Positions 48,262 to 58,439 of a stretch of DNA of 64,000 nt are shown piece after piece. Position 1 is the stretch's first letter. Every line of letters starts with the position of its first letter. The stretch comes from Paulinella micropora. Taxonomy: Eukaryota > Cercozoa > Imbricatea > Euglyphida > Paulinellidae. Position numbers and translations under genes: made by a program. The notes beneath the pieces are model-generated. The model did not search any database. It was given only the letters and a program-made list of their open reading frames with translations, and was not told the DNA's origin. The DNA lies in the NCBI GenBank assembly GCA_019918135.1, contig WBZZ01002032.1, forward strand, positions 37,501 through 101,500. The letters run 5' to 3'.

Positions 48262-49359
48262 CTAAGGCAGATTGGCACAGTAGGTTTGCCGGTCTTGTTG
48301 GTTCGTGGTCGCAAAGCCGCCGACGCCATAAGCTTGCTGGCAATCCACGTACGGCAGCTGTGCAAACGTGAACCAGCCCGACTGCACAAAATCTTGGCAG
48401 ACTGCCAGCGTAAATTCGGGCACGTTCCAGGTGCTCAGGTCTTGGTTGAAGGCGCAGGCGCCGTCGAATATGTAGCGGTTTCTGCTAAGCGCGTCTCCTC
48501 GGTCGAGTGACCGCACGTCCCAAGCGCTGAGATCCTGGTTGAAGGCCTTGGCGTTGGTAAACATGTTTCTTATGTCGTGCACCGTCGACATGTTCCAGGC
48601 GGCCAAGGGCTGGTTGAACTTGCGAGTGCTCTCAAACATACGTACCATGGTGGTCCCCGGGGCTGCAATCTTCCAGTTGGCCAGGGGCTGGTTAAACTCT
48701 TGCGCCTCATAGAACATGCGGTCGAATGTCTCGACCCCCCTGACGTCCCAGCCGCTAATGTCCTGATTAAATTTCCGCGCCCCCTCAAACATGCTCCAGA
48801 AACTGATGGCGCTGCTAGTTTTCCAGCCGGCCAGAGGCTGATTAAAAGCCCTGGCTCCTTCGAACACGAAGTTAAACGTCTCCACGTTACTAACGTCTAG
48901 CAAACTAAGGTCTGCGTTGAAGACTCTCGTGTTCGTAAAGGCAGAGTCCAGGTTCGTCACCCCGGTAGTATTCCAGAACAAAGGCTGATTAAAAGTATAA
49001 GCAGAATCTAGTATGTTAGCTAGGCTGCCCGACAGAGGTAGGTCCCAGTGGCTAATATCCCCTACCAGAGACTGATACATACATAGGAGGAACTGGAAAT
49101 TGTCGAGGTGGGCAAAGGCGCGGGTGCCCTGGATCGGAGCCAGGTAGCTGCAGTCGGTCTGGGAATCCCACCTGTCGATACCACCGGCATTGAAGAGGGA
49201 ATTGTACCGCGGATCGCTGGGAGGCGAGGGATTCCACGAAGGCAGTTTCGAGGTCATGCTCACTTGGCCCCAACTCGACACTTCTAGGATCCTGACACAG
49301 CTATGGGTAAAGCCCTGCAGGCCGTCCAGCACGCCACGGATGCGCAGCTGGCGCGGCAC
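48262..49359 (-). CDS. BspA-like (DUF285) surface protein, repeat part
   Basis: 365-codon minus-strand frame with at least eight BspA/DUF285 repeats of about 25 residues of the form MFxxAxxFNQPLxxWxxxxV (for example FYEAQEFNQPLANW, FNQDISGWDV, FNQDLSAWDV). These leucine-rich-like repeats form extracellular adhesion solenoids in bacteria, protists and several large algal or amoebal viruses. The apparent start at 49359 is only 10 bp beyond the stop of the upstream secreted-protein frame, and a strong donor (CAAG/gtatgtg) overlaps that stop, so it is likely a later exon of the same gene. GC is lower than its neighbours. Confidence 0.75.
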   Translation of the reverse strand: MPRQLRIRGVLDGLQGFTHSCVRILEVSSWGQVSMTSKLPSWNPSPPSDPRYNSLFNAGGIDRWDSQTDCSYLAPIQGTRAFAHLDNFQFLLCMYQSLVGDISHWDLPLSGSLANILDSAYTFNQPLFWNTTGVTNLDSAFTNTRVFNADLSLLDVSNVETFNFVFEGARAFNQPLAGWKTSSAISFWSMFEGARKFNQDISGWDVRGVETFDRMFYEAQEFNQPLANWKIAAPGTTMVRMFESTRKFNQPLAAWNMSTVHDIRNMFTNAKAFNQDLSAWDVRSLDRGDALSRNRYIFDGACAFNQDLSTWNVPEFTLAVCQDFVQSGWFTFAQLPYVDCQQAYGVGGFATTNQQDRQTYCANLP

Positions 49360-49368
49360 ATACCTTGC

Positions 49369-50784
49369 CTAGCTGGCAGACGACACGCACGTGTTCGTGC
49401 CAGCTACCTGCTGGCAGGACACGAAGCCCTCGCCCAGCCCGAAGTCGACCAAGAAGCTGTGAGTACCCGCCGTCTGGCCGTTGACGCCAGCCTCGCCCGG
49501 ATTCAAGAACACCAGCCCGGGTTGATACGATGCACTGCAGACTCCAGTAGTCTGGTAACGAAGGATCAGGTCGTTGTGCACGGAACCGCAGGTCGAAGCC
49601 AGCCCCCCGGTCCGCTGCAGCTTCGTACCGCGCAGCGCGTTCGTGCAATCACTCTCCGACAGCGTCCCGGGCAACGACTGCCACCAGGACGGCAGGGCGT
49701 GGCTGAAGTTAGCCGCGCCGGCGAACATGACGCGGTAGTCCAGGAGCCCCGACACGTGCCAGCCGTTCAGGTCGCGGTCGAAGCCTACGAAAGCGCCCGT
49801 CGCATTGACTAGCGCGCTGGTCGTCCAGCCCTCCACCCCGAAAAAGCGCCCGCCGGTCTGCGCGAAAGCAAAAGACAAGTCGCGCGCCGCCCCTACCTGC
49901 CATTGCGCGAGACCCTGGGACTCCAGCAGGAAGGACTCGGCAAACACGTAGCCGAGGTCTTCCACCTGGCTCGTGTCCAGCGCCGATACGTCCAAGGCCC
50001 CCACCAGCGAGTCCAGCCCGCTAAAGGACCGGTACAGTGACGTCAGGCCCGTCGCCGATGGCAGGGGCGCGACGTACGCCAGCGACGCCAGGTTCTGCAG
50101 GTGGCGGCCCGCCGTCGGGTGCAGCTCGATTTGTCCCCAGTGCGTAATGGCCGTCAGAGTGGCCTCTGGCTCTTCCCCGGGCTGCTGTTCGCCGCCCCCG
50201 CAGAAACAGCACGCCTGCGGTGCGTCCAGCCCCAGCGTGCCCTGATTCTCGGCACCCACGTACCAGTCACACATGCCGTTACCACTCAACAGCGAGGACC
50301 ACGAGTCAAACACGTTGTACTTGTCGCCCGCGTACATCAAGCAAGTATTCGCCAGCCCGTCGTTCCACGCACCGGCGAAGCGGTCGCGGCACACCGTGGT
50401 CGTAGCAAACAGCATGCTCCAGCCCAGCACGGGGCCCGACAGCTCGAGGGAGTACGTGCCCGGGGTGGCGTACGTGTGGTTGCAGCGTGCCGAGCCGTCG
50501 TTGGGACAGTACCTGGGCGCCGAGCCGCCGCCCCAAGCCACCGTGTAGCCAGCGGCCAGCTGTTGGCCCGTCCGGCGCCTGGCCAAGCCGCTGCCGCTGG
50601 CCGGGATAGTGTACTGGCCCCCGCTGACCGTCACGTTGATTTCTAGCAGCGCCGTCGCCGGGCCAGGCGCCGGGGTAGGTGCGGGCGTGCTCTCACCAAG
50701 CGGGTGGTAAGGGCAGAAACCCCAGGCCGGGGTTGCCCACCAGGCGAGCAGAACCCACAGCTGTGATGCGCTGCGCCAAGGCAT
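49369..50784 (-). CDS. BspA-like secreted protein, N-terminal part
   Basis: Starts MPWRSASQLWVLLAWWATPAWGF, a textbook signal peptide. An Ala/Pro linker leads into a PKD-like beta domain (YTVAWGGGS, CNHTYATPGTYSLEL), a Cys-rich segment (CDWYVG, ACCFCGGGEQQ) and then degenerate DUF285 repeats (LDVSALDTSQVEDLGYVF, LNGWHVSGLLDYRVMFAGAANF). The frame stops at 49369 and the downstream frame carries many canonical repeats. A donor-like gtatgt close to the stop supports splicing into it. Probably exported or virion-surface; attachment is the family's usual role. Confidence 0.7.
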   Translation of the reverse strand: MPWRSASQLWVLLAWWATPAWGFCPYHPLGESTPAPTPAPGPATALLEINVTVSGGQYTIPASGSGLARRRTGQQLAAGYTVAWGGGSAPRYCPNDGSARCNHTYATPGTYSLELSGPVLGWSMLFATTTVCRDRFAGAWNDGLANTCLMYAGDKYNVFDSWSSLLSGNGMCDWYVGAENQGTLGLDAPQACCFCGGGEQQPGEEPEATLTAITHWGQIELHPTAGRHLQNLASLAYVAPLPSATGLTSLYRSFSGLDSLVGALDVSALDTSQVEDLGYVFAESFLLESQGLAQWQVGAARDLSFAFAQTGGRFFGVEGWTTSALVNATGAFVGFDRDLNGWHVSGLLDYRVMFAGAANFSHALPSWWQSLPGTLSESDCTNALRGTKLQRTGGLASTCGSVHNDLILRYQTTGVCSASYQPGLVFLNPGEAGVNGQTAGTHSFLVDFGLGEGFVSCQQVAGTNTCVSSAS

Positions 50785-51059
50785 GCTATTAAGGGTCCTC
50801 CTTTGCCAGGACCTAGTACTCGCTACCTCTCGCTTTCCGCCCCTCGTACGGGCCGACGCCGGGCCTGGACGGGGGGGGGGGGGGAGAGGAGGGGGGGAGC
50901 GCGGGAAGCTGCCCTTTCGCCCCTCCCTTCCCCCTTTAAATTTGGTGTCCGTCTCCTCCGCCTCGTCCAGGGGGTAGGGGCGGGGGCACGTGCGGGGAAG
51001 GGGGCGGGCAGAGCCGAGCGGTCACCGCCGCCAGCTTCTTATTCCTCCCCGGCCGAACC
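50785..51059. other. GC-rich divergent promoter region
   Basis: A G run (50870-50884), a ccctttaaattt string near 50932 and C-rich sequence; no gene supported. It lies between the divergent gene starts at 50784 and 51060. Confidence 0.4.
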
Positions 51060-51380
51060 ATGGACGACGCGCCGGGTGCCCCCACGCTGGTTGGCCACGC
51101 GGGCTCCCCTGGCCCGGGTACGGGCCCGCCGGGGCCGGGCGCGGCGGCGGCGTCGTCGTGCCTAGACCTCGTACGGGAATGCGACGACCTGCTGCGGGCG
51201 GCCGACCGGGCCCTGGCTCGCGCGCGCGGGGCCCTGGACGGCGGGACGCCCGCCCCAGGCGGTGTCCCGGCCGCGGGTGTCCCGGCCGGCCGCTGGGCCA
51301 GGGGGCGGCCGCTGCCTGGACTCGCACGCCCGTGTACCGCCGCCACCTGGCGCGGAGGGAGCACGGCGGGGGCGAGGTAG
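51060..51380 (+). CDS. Small Gly/Pro/Ala-rich protein (106 aa), possibly first exon
   Basis: ATG in strong context (accATGgac). The product has a helix LVRECDDLLRAADRALARARG flanked by Gly/Pro/Ala linkers; composition alone could explain much of it. It may be an exon spliced onward, as donor-like GT sites follow 51370. Low confidence. Confidence 0.35.
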   Translation: MDDAPGAPTLVGHAGSPGPGTGPPGPGAAAASSCLDLVRECDDLLRAADRALARARGALDGGTPAPGGVPAAGVPAGRWARGRPLPGLARPCTAATWRGGSTAGAR

Positions 51381-51643
51381 CGAGGACGCCGGGGGCGCGC
51401 GTGTGGTTGGGGGAGGGGGAAGGGGGAAGCCGGCAGGGGGGGGCTGCCCAGGGCCAGAGGACAGGAGAGAGAGACAAAAAAGGGGGAATAAAAACGCCAC
51501 ACTCCCGCCCCCCTCTCAGCCAACTGGCCACCGCACACATCAACAGCACGCGTCACCGGGTAGTTCGACCCTTCCTCCCTCCCCCCAGGGTACCAGCGCT
51601 GCTCCCGCGCGCGCCCGCCCTTGGCTCTCGCTGGTGACACGCC

Positions 51644-52618
51644 ATGGAGCAGAGCCGTACAGACTCACTGACTTTTCTAAACAGCCTGGAGGAAACCGAA
51701 TTCCACGATGTCCTCCGCTTGTTCGAGACTTCTTGCAAGCACTGCCAGAGTTATGCCAGGTTCATGCAGAGCCGGACAGACAAGACAGACAAGAGCAAAC
51801 GGGCTAACGTAGCAAGCTATCTACAGTCGTACGGAGGCTTGTCGCACCTGCAGTCCTTCCTAGAGGGCTACAGGCTCGCGCGGCCAGCACCAGGGCCCGT
51901 GCCGTATGGTGCGGCCGCGAGGGGGCGCCCCTCCGTGTTACCTCCCAACAACGTATCACCGGCGAGGGAATTACCGACTACTTTGGTCCACAGGCAGCGT
52001 GCTGCAGACGCTTCGACGCCCGTTGCTGTCCGGGTACACCAGGGTCACAGTAACGTAGCAACCGCAGTCAGAGGTCTGGCTTCACCTGGAGATAGTGTCC
52101 ACCTACACACTCCTAGAGGTGCTTTCTCTTCAGGGCCTCCTGTCGTGCTACATCATCCTAGTGCTAACCAGGAGGCGTCACCGATTTCTGCCTCGGTAAG
52201 CCCTAGTAGTGTTGGCCCGACGATGACGCGGACGAGCACCCTCACTCCTGCGTCGCCCTCGCCTGTGGGTGGATCAAAACGGGTCAAGGTAGAGCCGAAC
52301 GAGGGAAAGCCACACTTTACAGATAACCGCAGGGCGCAGGGCCGGAGAGTCTTGCAAGCAGGCGGACTGATCTGGGGGCTGCCACGTTCAAAAGCTTCGG
52401 TGAGCCCCGGCCTCTGGCAGCCTGTTGCCCACTTTAACACTGCCGCTGTCGGGACGAAAGAGATCCCCGGGGGGGCCTGCCACGTTCAGAAGGTTCGGGG
52501 AGTCCCGGCCTCTGGCCGCCTGTTACCCACTTTAACACTTCCGCTGTCGGGAAGAAGGAGACCCCGGGGGGGGGGCACTGCCAGACCCCGGGCCGACGTA
52601 AATCAGGGAGGGCTTTAA
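51644..52618 (+). CDS. Unknown protein with N-terminal helical domain (324 aa)
   Basis: ATG in context gccATGgag. Residues 1-80 look folded (FLNSLEETEFHDVLRLFE, CKHCQSYARF, ASYLQSYGGLSHLQSFL) with a CxxC. The rest is a long Ser/Pro/Thr/Val-rich low-complexity tail with a short KRVKVEP basic motif, resembling a sumoylation consensus. The C-terminal third is made of two copies of a roughly 100-bp repeat. AATAAA follows at 52641. A nuclear or chromatin role is plausible but unproven. Confidence 0.55.
   Translation: MEQSRTDSLTFLNSLEETEFHDVLRLFETSCKHCQSYARFMQSRTDKTDKSKRANVASYLQSYGGLSHLQSFLEGYRLARPAPGPVPYGAAARGRPSVLPPNNVSPARELPTTLVHRQRAADASTPVAVRVHQGHSNVATAVRGLASPGDSVHLHTPRGAFSSGPPVVLHHPSANQEASPISASVSPSSVGPTMTRTSTLTPASPSPVGGSKRVKVEPNEGKPHFTDNRRAQGRRVLQAGGLIWGLPRSKASVSPGLWQPVAHFNTAAVGTKEIPGGACHVQKVRGVPASGRLLPTLTLPLSGRRRPRGGGTARPRADVNQGGL
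52383..52580 (+). repeat. About 98-bp tandem repeat, two copies
   Basis: Two adjacent units share gccacgttcara, cccggcctctggc, cactttaacactkccgctg and gagaccccggggggg. They lie in the 3' third of the gene at 51644 and read in different protein frames between copies. Confidence 0.8.
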
Positions 52619-53040
52619 AACGTCGTAAATGGTCTGTCTGAATAAACCATCTGACCCAAGCCGGCATTGTTTGTGTGTGGCCCCGGGCAGGGGGGGAGGG
52701 GGCGCCCTACTGTTCCGGCGCCCGGTGTCCCTTGGGCCAGCGACGACGCCGGTGGCCCTCGTGGCAAGCCTAGCCCCCGCCCTACTCCCTGCCCCGGGCA
52801 CTGGCGCCGGTGGGTCGGCACGTGGGTGGCCGGCCGCCACTTCCTCCCCCCCCTTGGAGCCCTCCCAGCGCCTGCTCCCGCGGGACAGGCGCCGGGCCGG
52901 CGCCCACGAGCGCCGCCAGGAGGGGGGGGGCGCGGGCGGGCGGGCGGCAGGCCAGGGGTTGGCCGTAGTGGGCGGCTGGCCACAGAAGCTGTCCTCTGGC
53001 CTCTGGCCTCCTCCGCCGCAGCCCGCCGTCCGCGTGGAAG
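52619..53040. other. GC-rich intergenic region
   Basis: AATAAA at 52641-52646 probably ends the previous transcript. The remainder is GC-rich without a supported gene; the plus-strand open frames here lack any recognisable composition. Confidence 0.45.
52641..52646 (+). terminator. AATAAA poly(A) signal candidate
   Basis: Canonical AATAAA 22 bp past the stop at 52618. Confidence 0.5.
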
Positions 53041-53589
53041 ATGGAGGAGAAGGAGGGCGGCGCTGTGCCGGCGGCCCTCGCCGCCTACAGCACCCTGGCC
53101 GTGACCTTTGACCTAGGGGCCCCGCACACGGAACACATGGCCGCACGGCACCTGGGCGCCCGGGAGCTACGACGCATCCAGGCCAGGCTAGTGCGGTTAG
53201 GGCGGGAGGCCGAGCTCCTGGACCTGCGTGCGGGGCTGCCGAGCGGCTGGGCCGCGGACGGCCGCCACGAGCACCTCGAAGACGCCTGCGTCTTGGTCAT
53301 CCCGGGCGGCGTGGAGCACGCGCTAGAGCTGGGCTCCTACGCGTGGGGGCAAGCCCCGCCCGCCGGCAGGGTCCGGGCGCTGGTGCAGGAGCTGACGGCG
53401 CTGTCGTGGGACGCCCCCGGGCGTGGGAAGCCCCAGCAGCGCAGGTACCGCAGGTCCAACATCCGCAGCAGCAGCGTCGGTGACTCGTGCCGACCGGCCA
53501 GCGCCAGGGAATTGCTGCAGGCGCGCCAGGGGGCTCTCGTGGCGTGGTATACAGCATGTCCAGGAAGCTGGCCAGGTACTGCAGCTTGA
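53041..53589 (+). CDS. Unknown protein (182 aa), 3' end probably lost at the block junction
   Basis: Start MEEKEGGAVPAALAAY. A compact alpha/beta-looking domain spans residues 15-140 (LAVTFDLGAPHTEHMAARHLG, HEHLEDACVLVIPGGVEHAL, VRALVQELTALSWDAPG). After about codon 178 the frame meets a donor-like CCAG/gtactg at 53573-53578, the same donor sequence used by exon 1 of the five-exon gene. Immediately beyond, composition changes to the AT-rich block. The last residues before the stop at 53589 are therefore probably intron. Confidence 0.55.
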   Translation: MEEKEGGAVPAALAAYSTLAVTFDLGAPHTEHMAARHLGARELRRIQARLVRLGREAELLDLRAGLPSGWAADGRHEHLEDACVLVIPGGVEHALELGSYAWGQAPPAGRVRALVQELTALSWDAPGRGKPQQRRYRRSNIRSSSVGDSCRPASARELLQARQGALVAWYTACPGSWPGTAA

Positions 53590-53600
53590 CTCCTGTAAAC
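53574..53600. other. Junction: GC-rich block to transposon-rich block
   Basis: GC content drops sharply within about 20 bp. The GC-rich side ends at a donor-like site on the plus strand, mirroring the left junction where a minus-strand exon ends in a donor at 16704. Confidence 0.6.
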
Positions 53601-55383
53601 ATTGCTGCGGTGAATTGTCAAGTGGGACATCCTTTGAAGGCCGAAAAGGTGTATTCGGTCGAATTACGAACTACTTTCCGAGAATTCTTGTCTGCAGTTA
53701 CGTGGCAGAACATTTACGATGCGACGGTAGGTCATACATGCGTCGTCCCTGGCTGCTGAGCATGTGTTGCATTAAGTGCTCGCCTCGCTTTCGCGAAAAG
53801 ATGGAACAGAACTCAATACCCGGCCTCGTCTCCATTCCAATCTTGGTCGGAGGCGATGGCCTGCCATTAAATTAAGGAAAATTTGGCATTGATCGGTCGG
53901 TTTGGTTGAACACTGTTTTCAACGTAGCTTCACCATCAGTGAGAAGAGAGCGCATGATAGGTTCGCTGATTGGGGGACCGGTGCTATCTTCTAGCTTGAG
54001 AACCAGCATGTGGCCGATGCGCCCCGAGCTTAGCTCTTTGTACCTTCCCTTTTGGGCACAAGACATTCAGTCCGAAACCAAGCTCTACCGTATCATTCTT
54101 CTCGGTGTGATGGGAGATGGACAAGGGATCAAAAAAGTGGTAGGCTCTACCTGGACTGGTGCGTGGTGTTGTCCCTCGTGTAAACTCAGATTTGTGGAGC
54201 TCACGAAAGGGCGCTGTATTACACTAGATTTTCGTGTGTTTCTTCCGCGAAACCATCCCTTCCGTGCTGACCCACGGTTTGGAGAACCTTGCCATGATGA
54301 TCCACCAACGTAAGTATTGCCAAATGTCAATATAATTACTGCAGATGTCAATGTAAATATTGCTCATTATCAATACAAATATTGCCTAATACCAATACAA
54401 ATATTGCTAATACCAATACAAATATTGCATAATACCAACATAAATATTGCTGAATACCAATATAAATATTGCCAAGTATCAATGTAAATATTGCCAAATA
54501 TCAATATAAAGATTGCCAAGTATCAATATAAATATTGCATAGTACCAATATAAATATTGCCAAATACCAATATAAATATTGCGGAATACCAATATGAATA
54601 TTTCTAAATATCCATGTAAATAATGCCAAATATCAATATAAATATTGCAAATATCTATATAAATATTGCAGAATACCAATATAAATATTGCAGAATACCA
54701 ATATAAATATTGCCGATTATCAAAGTAAAGATTGCCAAATATCACTATAAAGATTGACAAATATCAATATAAATATTGCCCATGTCAGGTACAAAACCCA
54801 TGAGTGGTACGTCCGATACGGCCGACGCGGAGAAGCCATGAACGCCAACCTGCTTGAAGATCAAAAGGCAAAGCACATCAAAGGTGTGAAATACCTTGCC
54901 GCTTTAAGTGCTGTTCCTGGTTTCGATGTAGCACGTGATTTCTTCCTGAACCTAATGCACCTTATTTGGAACCGGTTCCAGCATTTCATCCGAATGACCT
55001 GGAAGCAAACACAGGCAGAAACCAACAACCAGAAGAGTAAAGGACACAAAGTGAAGCGGTCACCACGTTTCCATATACGGAAGATGCTAGCAGGAGAAGA
55101 CTTCCAGGAATATCAAACAGCAATGCGGGAAGCCAAGCAGAAGCACGTCCGGAACACAAAGTTGGTCGAGCAGGCTCTGATCAACTATCAAGAGCTGGGT
55201 TTAGATGCAGCCGCCAGGTACGAAGTTTGCAACAGGTTTGTAAGTATCATGGCTACGAGAAATATGAAGGGTACAGGGTCACCCTATGGTAACTTTGGAT
55301 CATTTAAATCTGCGGACGCAAGCTTTTATTTCAAGTACTGCCCTTGGATTTTCGACTGCATTGACGATATCAAGGCAACATGA
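53600..55383 (+). pseudogene. CACTA-type (Transposase_21-like) transposase remnant
   Basis: Two coding segments join across an intron, 54310-54788 (AAC/gtaagt to tgtcag), with phase 2 kept. Exon 1 has IILLGVMGDGQGIKK, TWTGAWCCPSCK with a CxxC, and CITLDFRVFLPRNHPFR; exon 2 has HIKGVKYLAALSAVPGFDVARDFFLNLMHLIWNRF. This order (zinc-binding Cys pair, RRFLPxxHPxR, KG.S.L..L..FD......D.MH) is that of En/Spm-CACTA transposases. An in-frame TAA at 53873-53875 interrupts the 5' part. It would cut and move CACTA elements; this copy looks dead. Confidence 0.65.
54310..54788. repeat. Intron built of CAATATAAATATTGC-type repeats
   Basis: About twenty irregular units of 20-27 bp (tattgccaaatatcaatataaa and variants) fill almost the whole intron between a gtaagt donor and a tcag acceptor. 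Confidence 0.85.
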
Positions 55384-56325
55384 CTTGCGACTATAAAAAG
55401 AGTATTTCTGTTGGCACGTCTCTGCATGAGGCGCACACTTCCGGTCGACTTTAAGGAAAAGATTAGGCTTTTCTTCACCGAGCAGGTTACTACCCTGTAC
55501 GTTGTAATTTATTTTGCATTATAAATATTGCATACATTTAAATATTTGTATTGCGAAATAGAAATATAGACCAAATTCCAATATAAGAATAGGAAGCTTG
55601 GTACTCTGCGGATGGACTGCGTCCTCACTTGCTGATTGTGCTCTTGGGTGTTAAGCTTGCTTCTTGGGTGTTAAGCTTGCTTCAGCCTGACTTGACATCC
55701 AAGAACACAGGGCTCATATCCTCTATGACCGCCTGGTTCCCTGTGTCTAACAGCCTGAAACGATGCTCGTGAGCTATCTCGTATGCGTATCGGTGTAATT
55801 AAGACGCGCGTATGACATGCTTTCGTGACCAATGACATAGGTTGCTACTGACATTAATATTGCTTTTTGCGAAATATAAGTATTGACAACATTTCAATAT
55901 TTGCATTGCTTTTTTGCAATATTAATATTGCATAATTTCAATATTAATATTGCTTTTTTGCAATATCAATATTGCATAATTTCAATATTAATATTGCTTT
56001 TCGGCAATATTAATATTGCATCAATTTCAATATTAATATTGCCTTTGCAATATTAATATTGCAAAATTTCAATATTAATATTGCTTTTTTGCAATATTGA
56101 TATTGCATAATTTCAATACTAATATTGCCTTTTTGCAATATTGATATTCCATACATTTCAATATTAATATTGCTTTTTTGCACAAATTTTAATATTAATA
56201 TTGCTGTTTCGAATTACAAATATTGACAATATTTCAATACTTGTATTGCCATTTTGAACAGTATATATTGACATTCTCTTTGTATATTGCAAAGTTGTAT
56301 ATTGATCCAGTAATGATATCATTGG
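55384..56325. repeat. Transposase 3' region and palindromic AATATT repeat intron
   Basis: 55384-55500 still looks coding-like, but in another frame. From about 55505 to 56300 the sequence becomes tandem units of about 44 bp (tttcaatattaatattgc and ttttttgcaatattaatattg), each carrying the palindrome CAATATTAATATTG. A duplicated string cttgggtgttaagcttgctt occurs at 55648-55681. An acceptor-like ttattatggtag ends the block near 56336. Confidence 0.75.
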
Positions 56326-56580
56326 TTATTATGGTAGGTGGTGGAAATTGCACATGGTATACCCCAGACGGAACATACGTACTGGCTGCATCAGTTTGCA
56401 TGCAAAGTAATCAAACAGATAGCTGAGTGGGGCACACTGCCTGACGTGGCTGCTTTTGATTTAGAGCGTGAAGGAGGAGAAAGTAAAAAACAAGTGCACC
56501 TAAAACGAGCCAGAGAAGACTTTCATAAAGCGTTAGCAGCAAAAGGCAGTAACGTCCTTTTCTGCTCTGGGAGAAGCTAG
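56326..56580 (+). pseudogene. Further exon of the CACTA-type transposase
   Basis: Starting after an acceptor-like gtag, the frame reads VEIAHGIPQTEHTYWLHQFACKV, then EWGTLPDVAAFDLEREGGESKK, resembling the LH.H.P......GPLW..S.F.FER..G..K segment that follows the D..H motif in CACTA transposases. It ends in a TAG at 56580. No complete downstream exons are recognised. Confidence 0.5.
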
Positions 56581-57943
56581 CAAAGATATCAGAGACAAGA
56601 GAGTGTTTGCTGACCTGGAGATCGCCCGATCCTGCGGAGGGAGAGATGTAAACTTTGCGCAGACTGGATACGAAATGATTTGGCCCAGGAAGAAAAGATT
56701 TCTGAAACCTAAGCGAAGCGCGGAGGCGGTACGATTTGTCGCATCCTGCTAGGGAAAAATTCCGCAATGGCAGCATCTGTCTGCGTAGCCGCATTTCGAG
56801 AAGGAAGAGATGCTGCTGTGCAGGAAAGTCTGCTCAAAGGAGTGCAGATGTCTTGTACCACAAATGCACGAAGACAACTGTTTGCAGGTGGAAACAGCTC
56901 ATTGCTGATTTTGTTTCCCGTTTAGCAAAATAGCAATATAAGTCCGGTCGGGATTGACTAATTTTCAACGTTTATATTGCTATTTTGCAGTGCGAATAGT
57001 GACTAAATTTCAATGTTTACCTTGTTTCTTTTTTAGTTGAAATATAAATATTGCATAATTTTAATATTTTTATTGCTTTTGTGCAATATAAATATTGGCT
57101 AAACTTCAATACTTATGTTGCTTTTGTACAATATAAATATTGACTGAATTTCAATATTTGTATTGATTCACTTCAATATAAATATTGAAGACATTGCAAT
57201 ATAAATATTACTTGTTTGCGATACAAATTTTAACTAAATGTCAATGCTTATATTGCTTTTTTGAAATATAAATATTCACTTAATCTCAATATTTATATTG
57301 CTGAAAAAGCAATATAAATATTGCACAGATTTCAATATATATATTGCTTTTCTGCAATATAAATATTGACAACATGTCAATACTTGTATTGATTTTTTGC
57401 GATACAAATATTGACTAAATATCAATACTTATATTGCTTTTGCAATCTCAATATTAACTTAATCTGAATATATTTATATTGCTAAAAAGGGCTATATAAA
57501 TATTGCAGAGATTTCAGTATTTACATTGCGTTTCTGCATATAAATATGAACCAAATGTCAATATGTATATTGCTTTTTTGCATTACCTGCAATATATGTA
57601 TTCACTGAAATTTAATGTTTATATTGCAACTGTGTTATATATATTTTAGTGTGACGATATTTGTCTAACTGTTTGCAGGTGGCAGCACCTTCTTGATTCT
57701 TGATGGGAAAAATTTGAAGAGCATTTTCGAAGATGTTATTGACAATTTTTTTGTCGGTAATGAGCGACCGTATGCAGCGTGCGTGGAATACTACGTTCGT
57801 TTATCATTTGATTCAGCGCTGTCTCAGATTTCTGTTGAATTGGCAAGAGTATAACTTTTTCAGACAATTCTATACGAAAACGAGCGTTTGATATCTATCT
57901 GTGACTCAAGTTTGCAAAAACCAACTTTGACATTCCTGCCGCT
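56581..57943. repeat. More palindromic TATTGC/CAATAT repeats
   Basis: 56581-56935 is unique sequence with a few coding-like fragments. 56936-57640 consists of irregular units such as ttgcaatataaatattgac. It ends at an acceptor-like ctgtttgcag (57677), after which a short coding-like stretch appears without a full frame. Confidence 0.7.
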
Positions 57944-58038
57944 GTGCTACTTGAAAGAGCAGTGCATGGTGGCACCAGTTCCGTTGCAAGCGCGGCGATG
58001 GTTTTTCATACAGGTGGATCAGAGCTAGTACTTACCAC

Positions 58039-58300
58039 ACAGTGCAGCAACAGCTGCAACAACAACAACAACATCAGCAACATCAACAATGACAACCGCA
58101 ACAACCAAAGCAACAACGACAACCGCAGCAACCACAGCAGCAACAAGGACAACAACAACAACGCGAACAACAGCAGCAGTTGCAAGTTGTAAGTTTAGAG
58201 GAAACAGACGAAGAGGAAGAACAGCAACATCAGCAACATCAACAAGGACAACCGCAACAACCACAGCAGCATGCGCAATTGGAAGTTGTAGATTTAGACG
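58039..58300. repeat. CAA/CAG-rich microsatellite
   Basis: Imperfect caacaacaa and cagcaacat repeats. Poly-Asn/Thr/Gln frames on either strand are artefacts of the repeat or part of a low-complexity exon. Confidence 0.8.
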
Positions 58301-58350
58301 AAACAGACGAGGAGAAAAAAGAATAAGTACGAGGAGGACCCGCACGAAGT

Positions 58351-58428
58351 GAAGAAGAAGAAGAAGAAGAAGAAGAAGAAGAAGAAGAAGAAGAAGAAGA
58401 AGAAGAAGAAGAAGAAGAAGAAGAAGAA
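58351..58428. repeat. (AAG)n microsatellite
   Basis: Twenty-five or so pure AAG units; antisense it gives a Ser or Phe run. Confidence 0.95.
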
Positions 58429-58439
58429 CCTGCCATATT

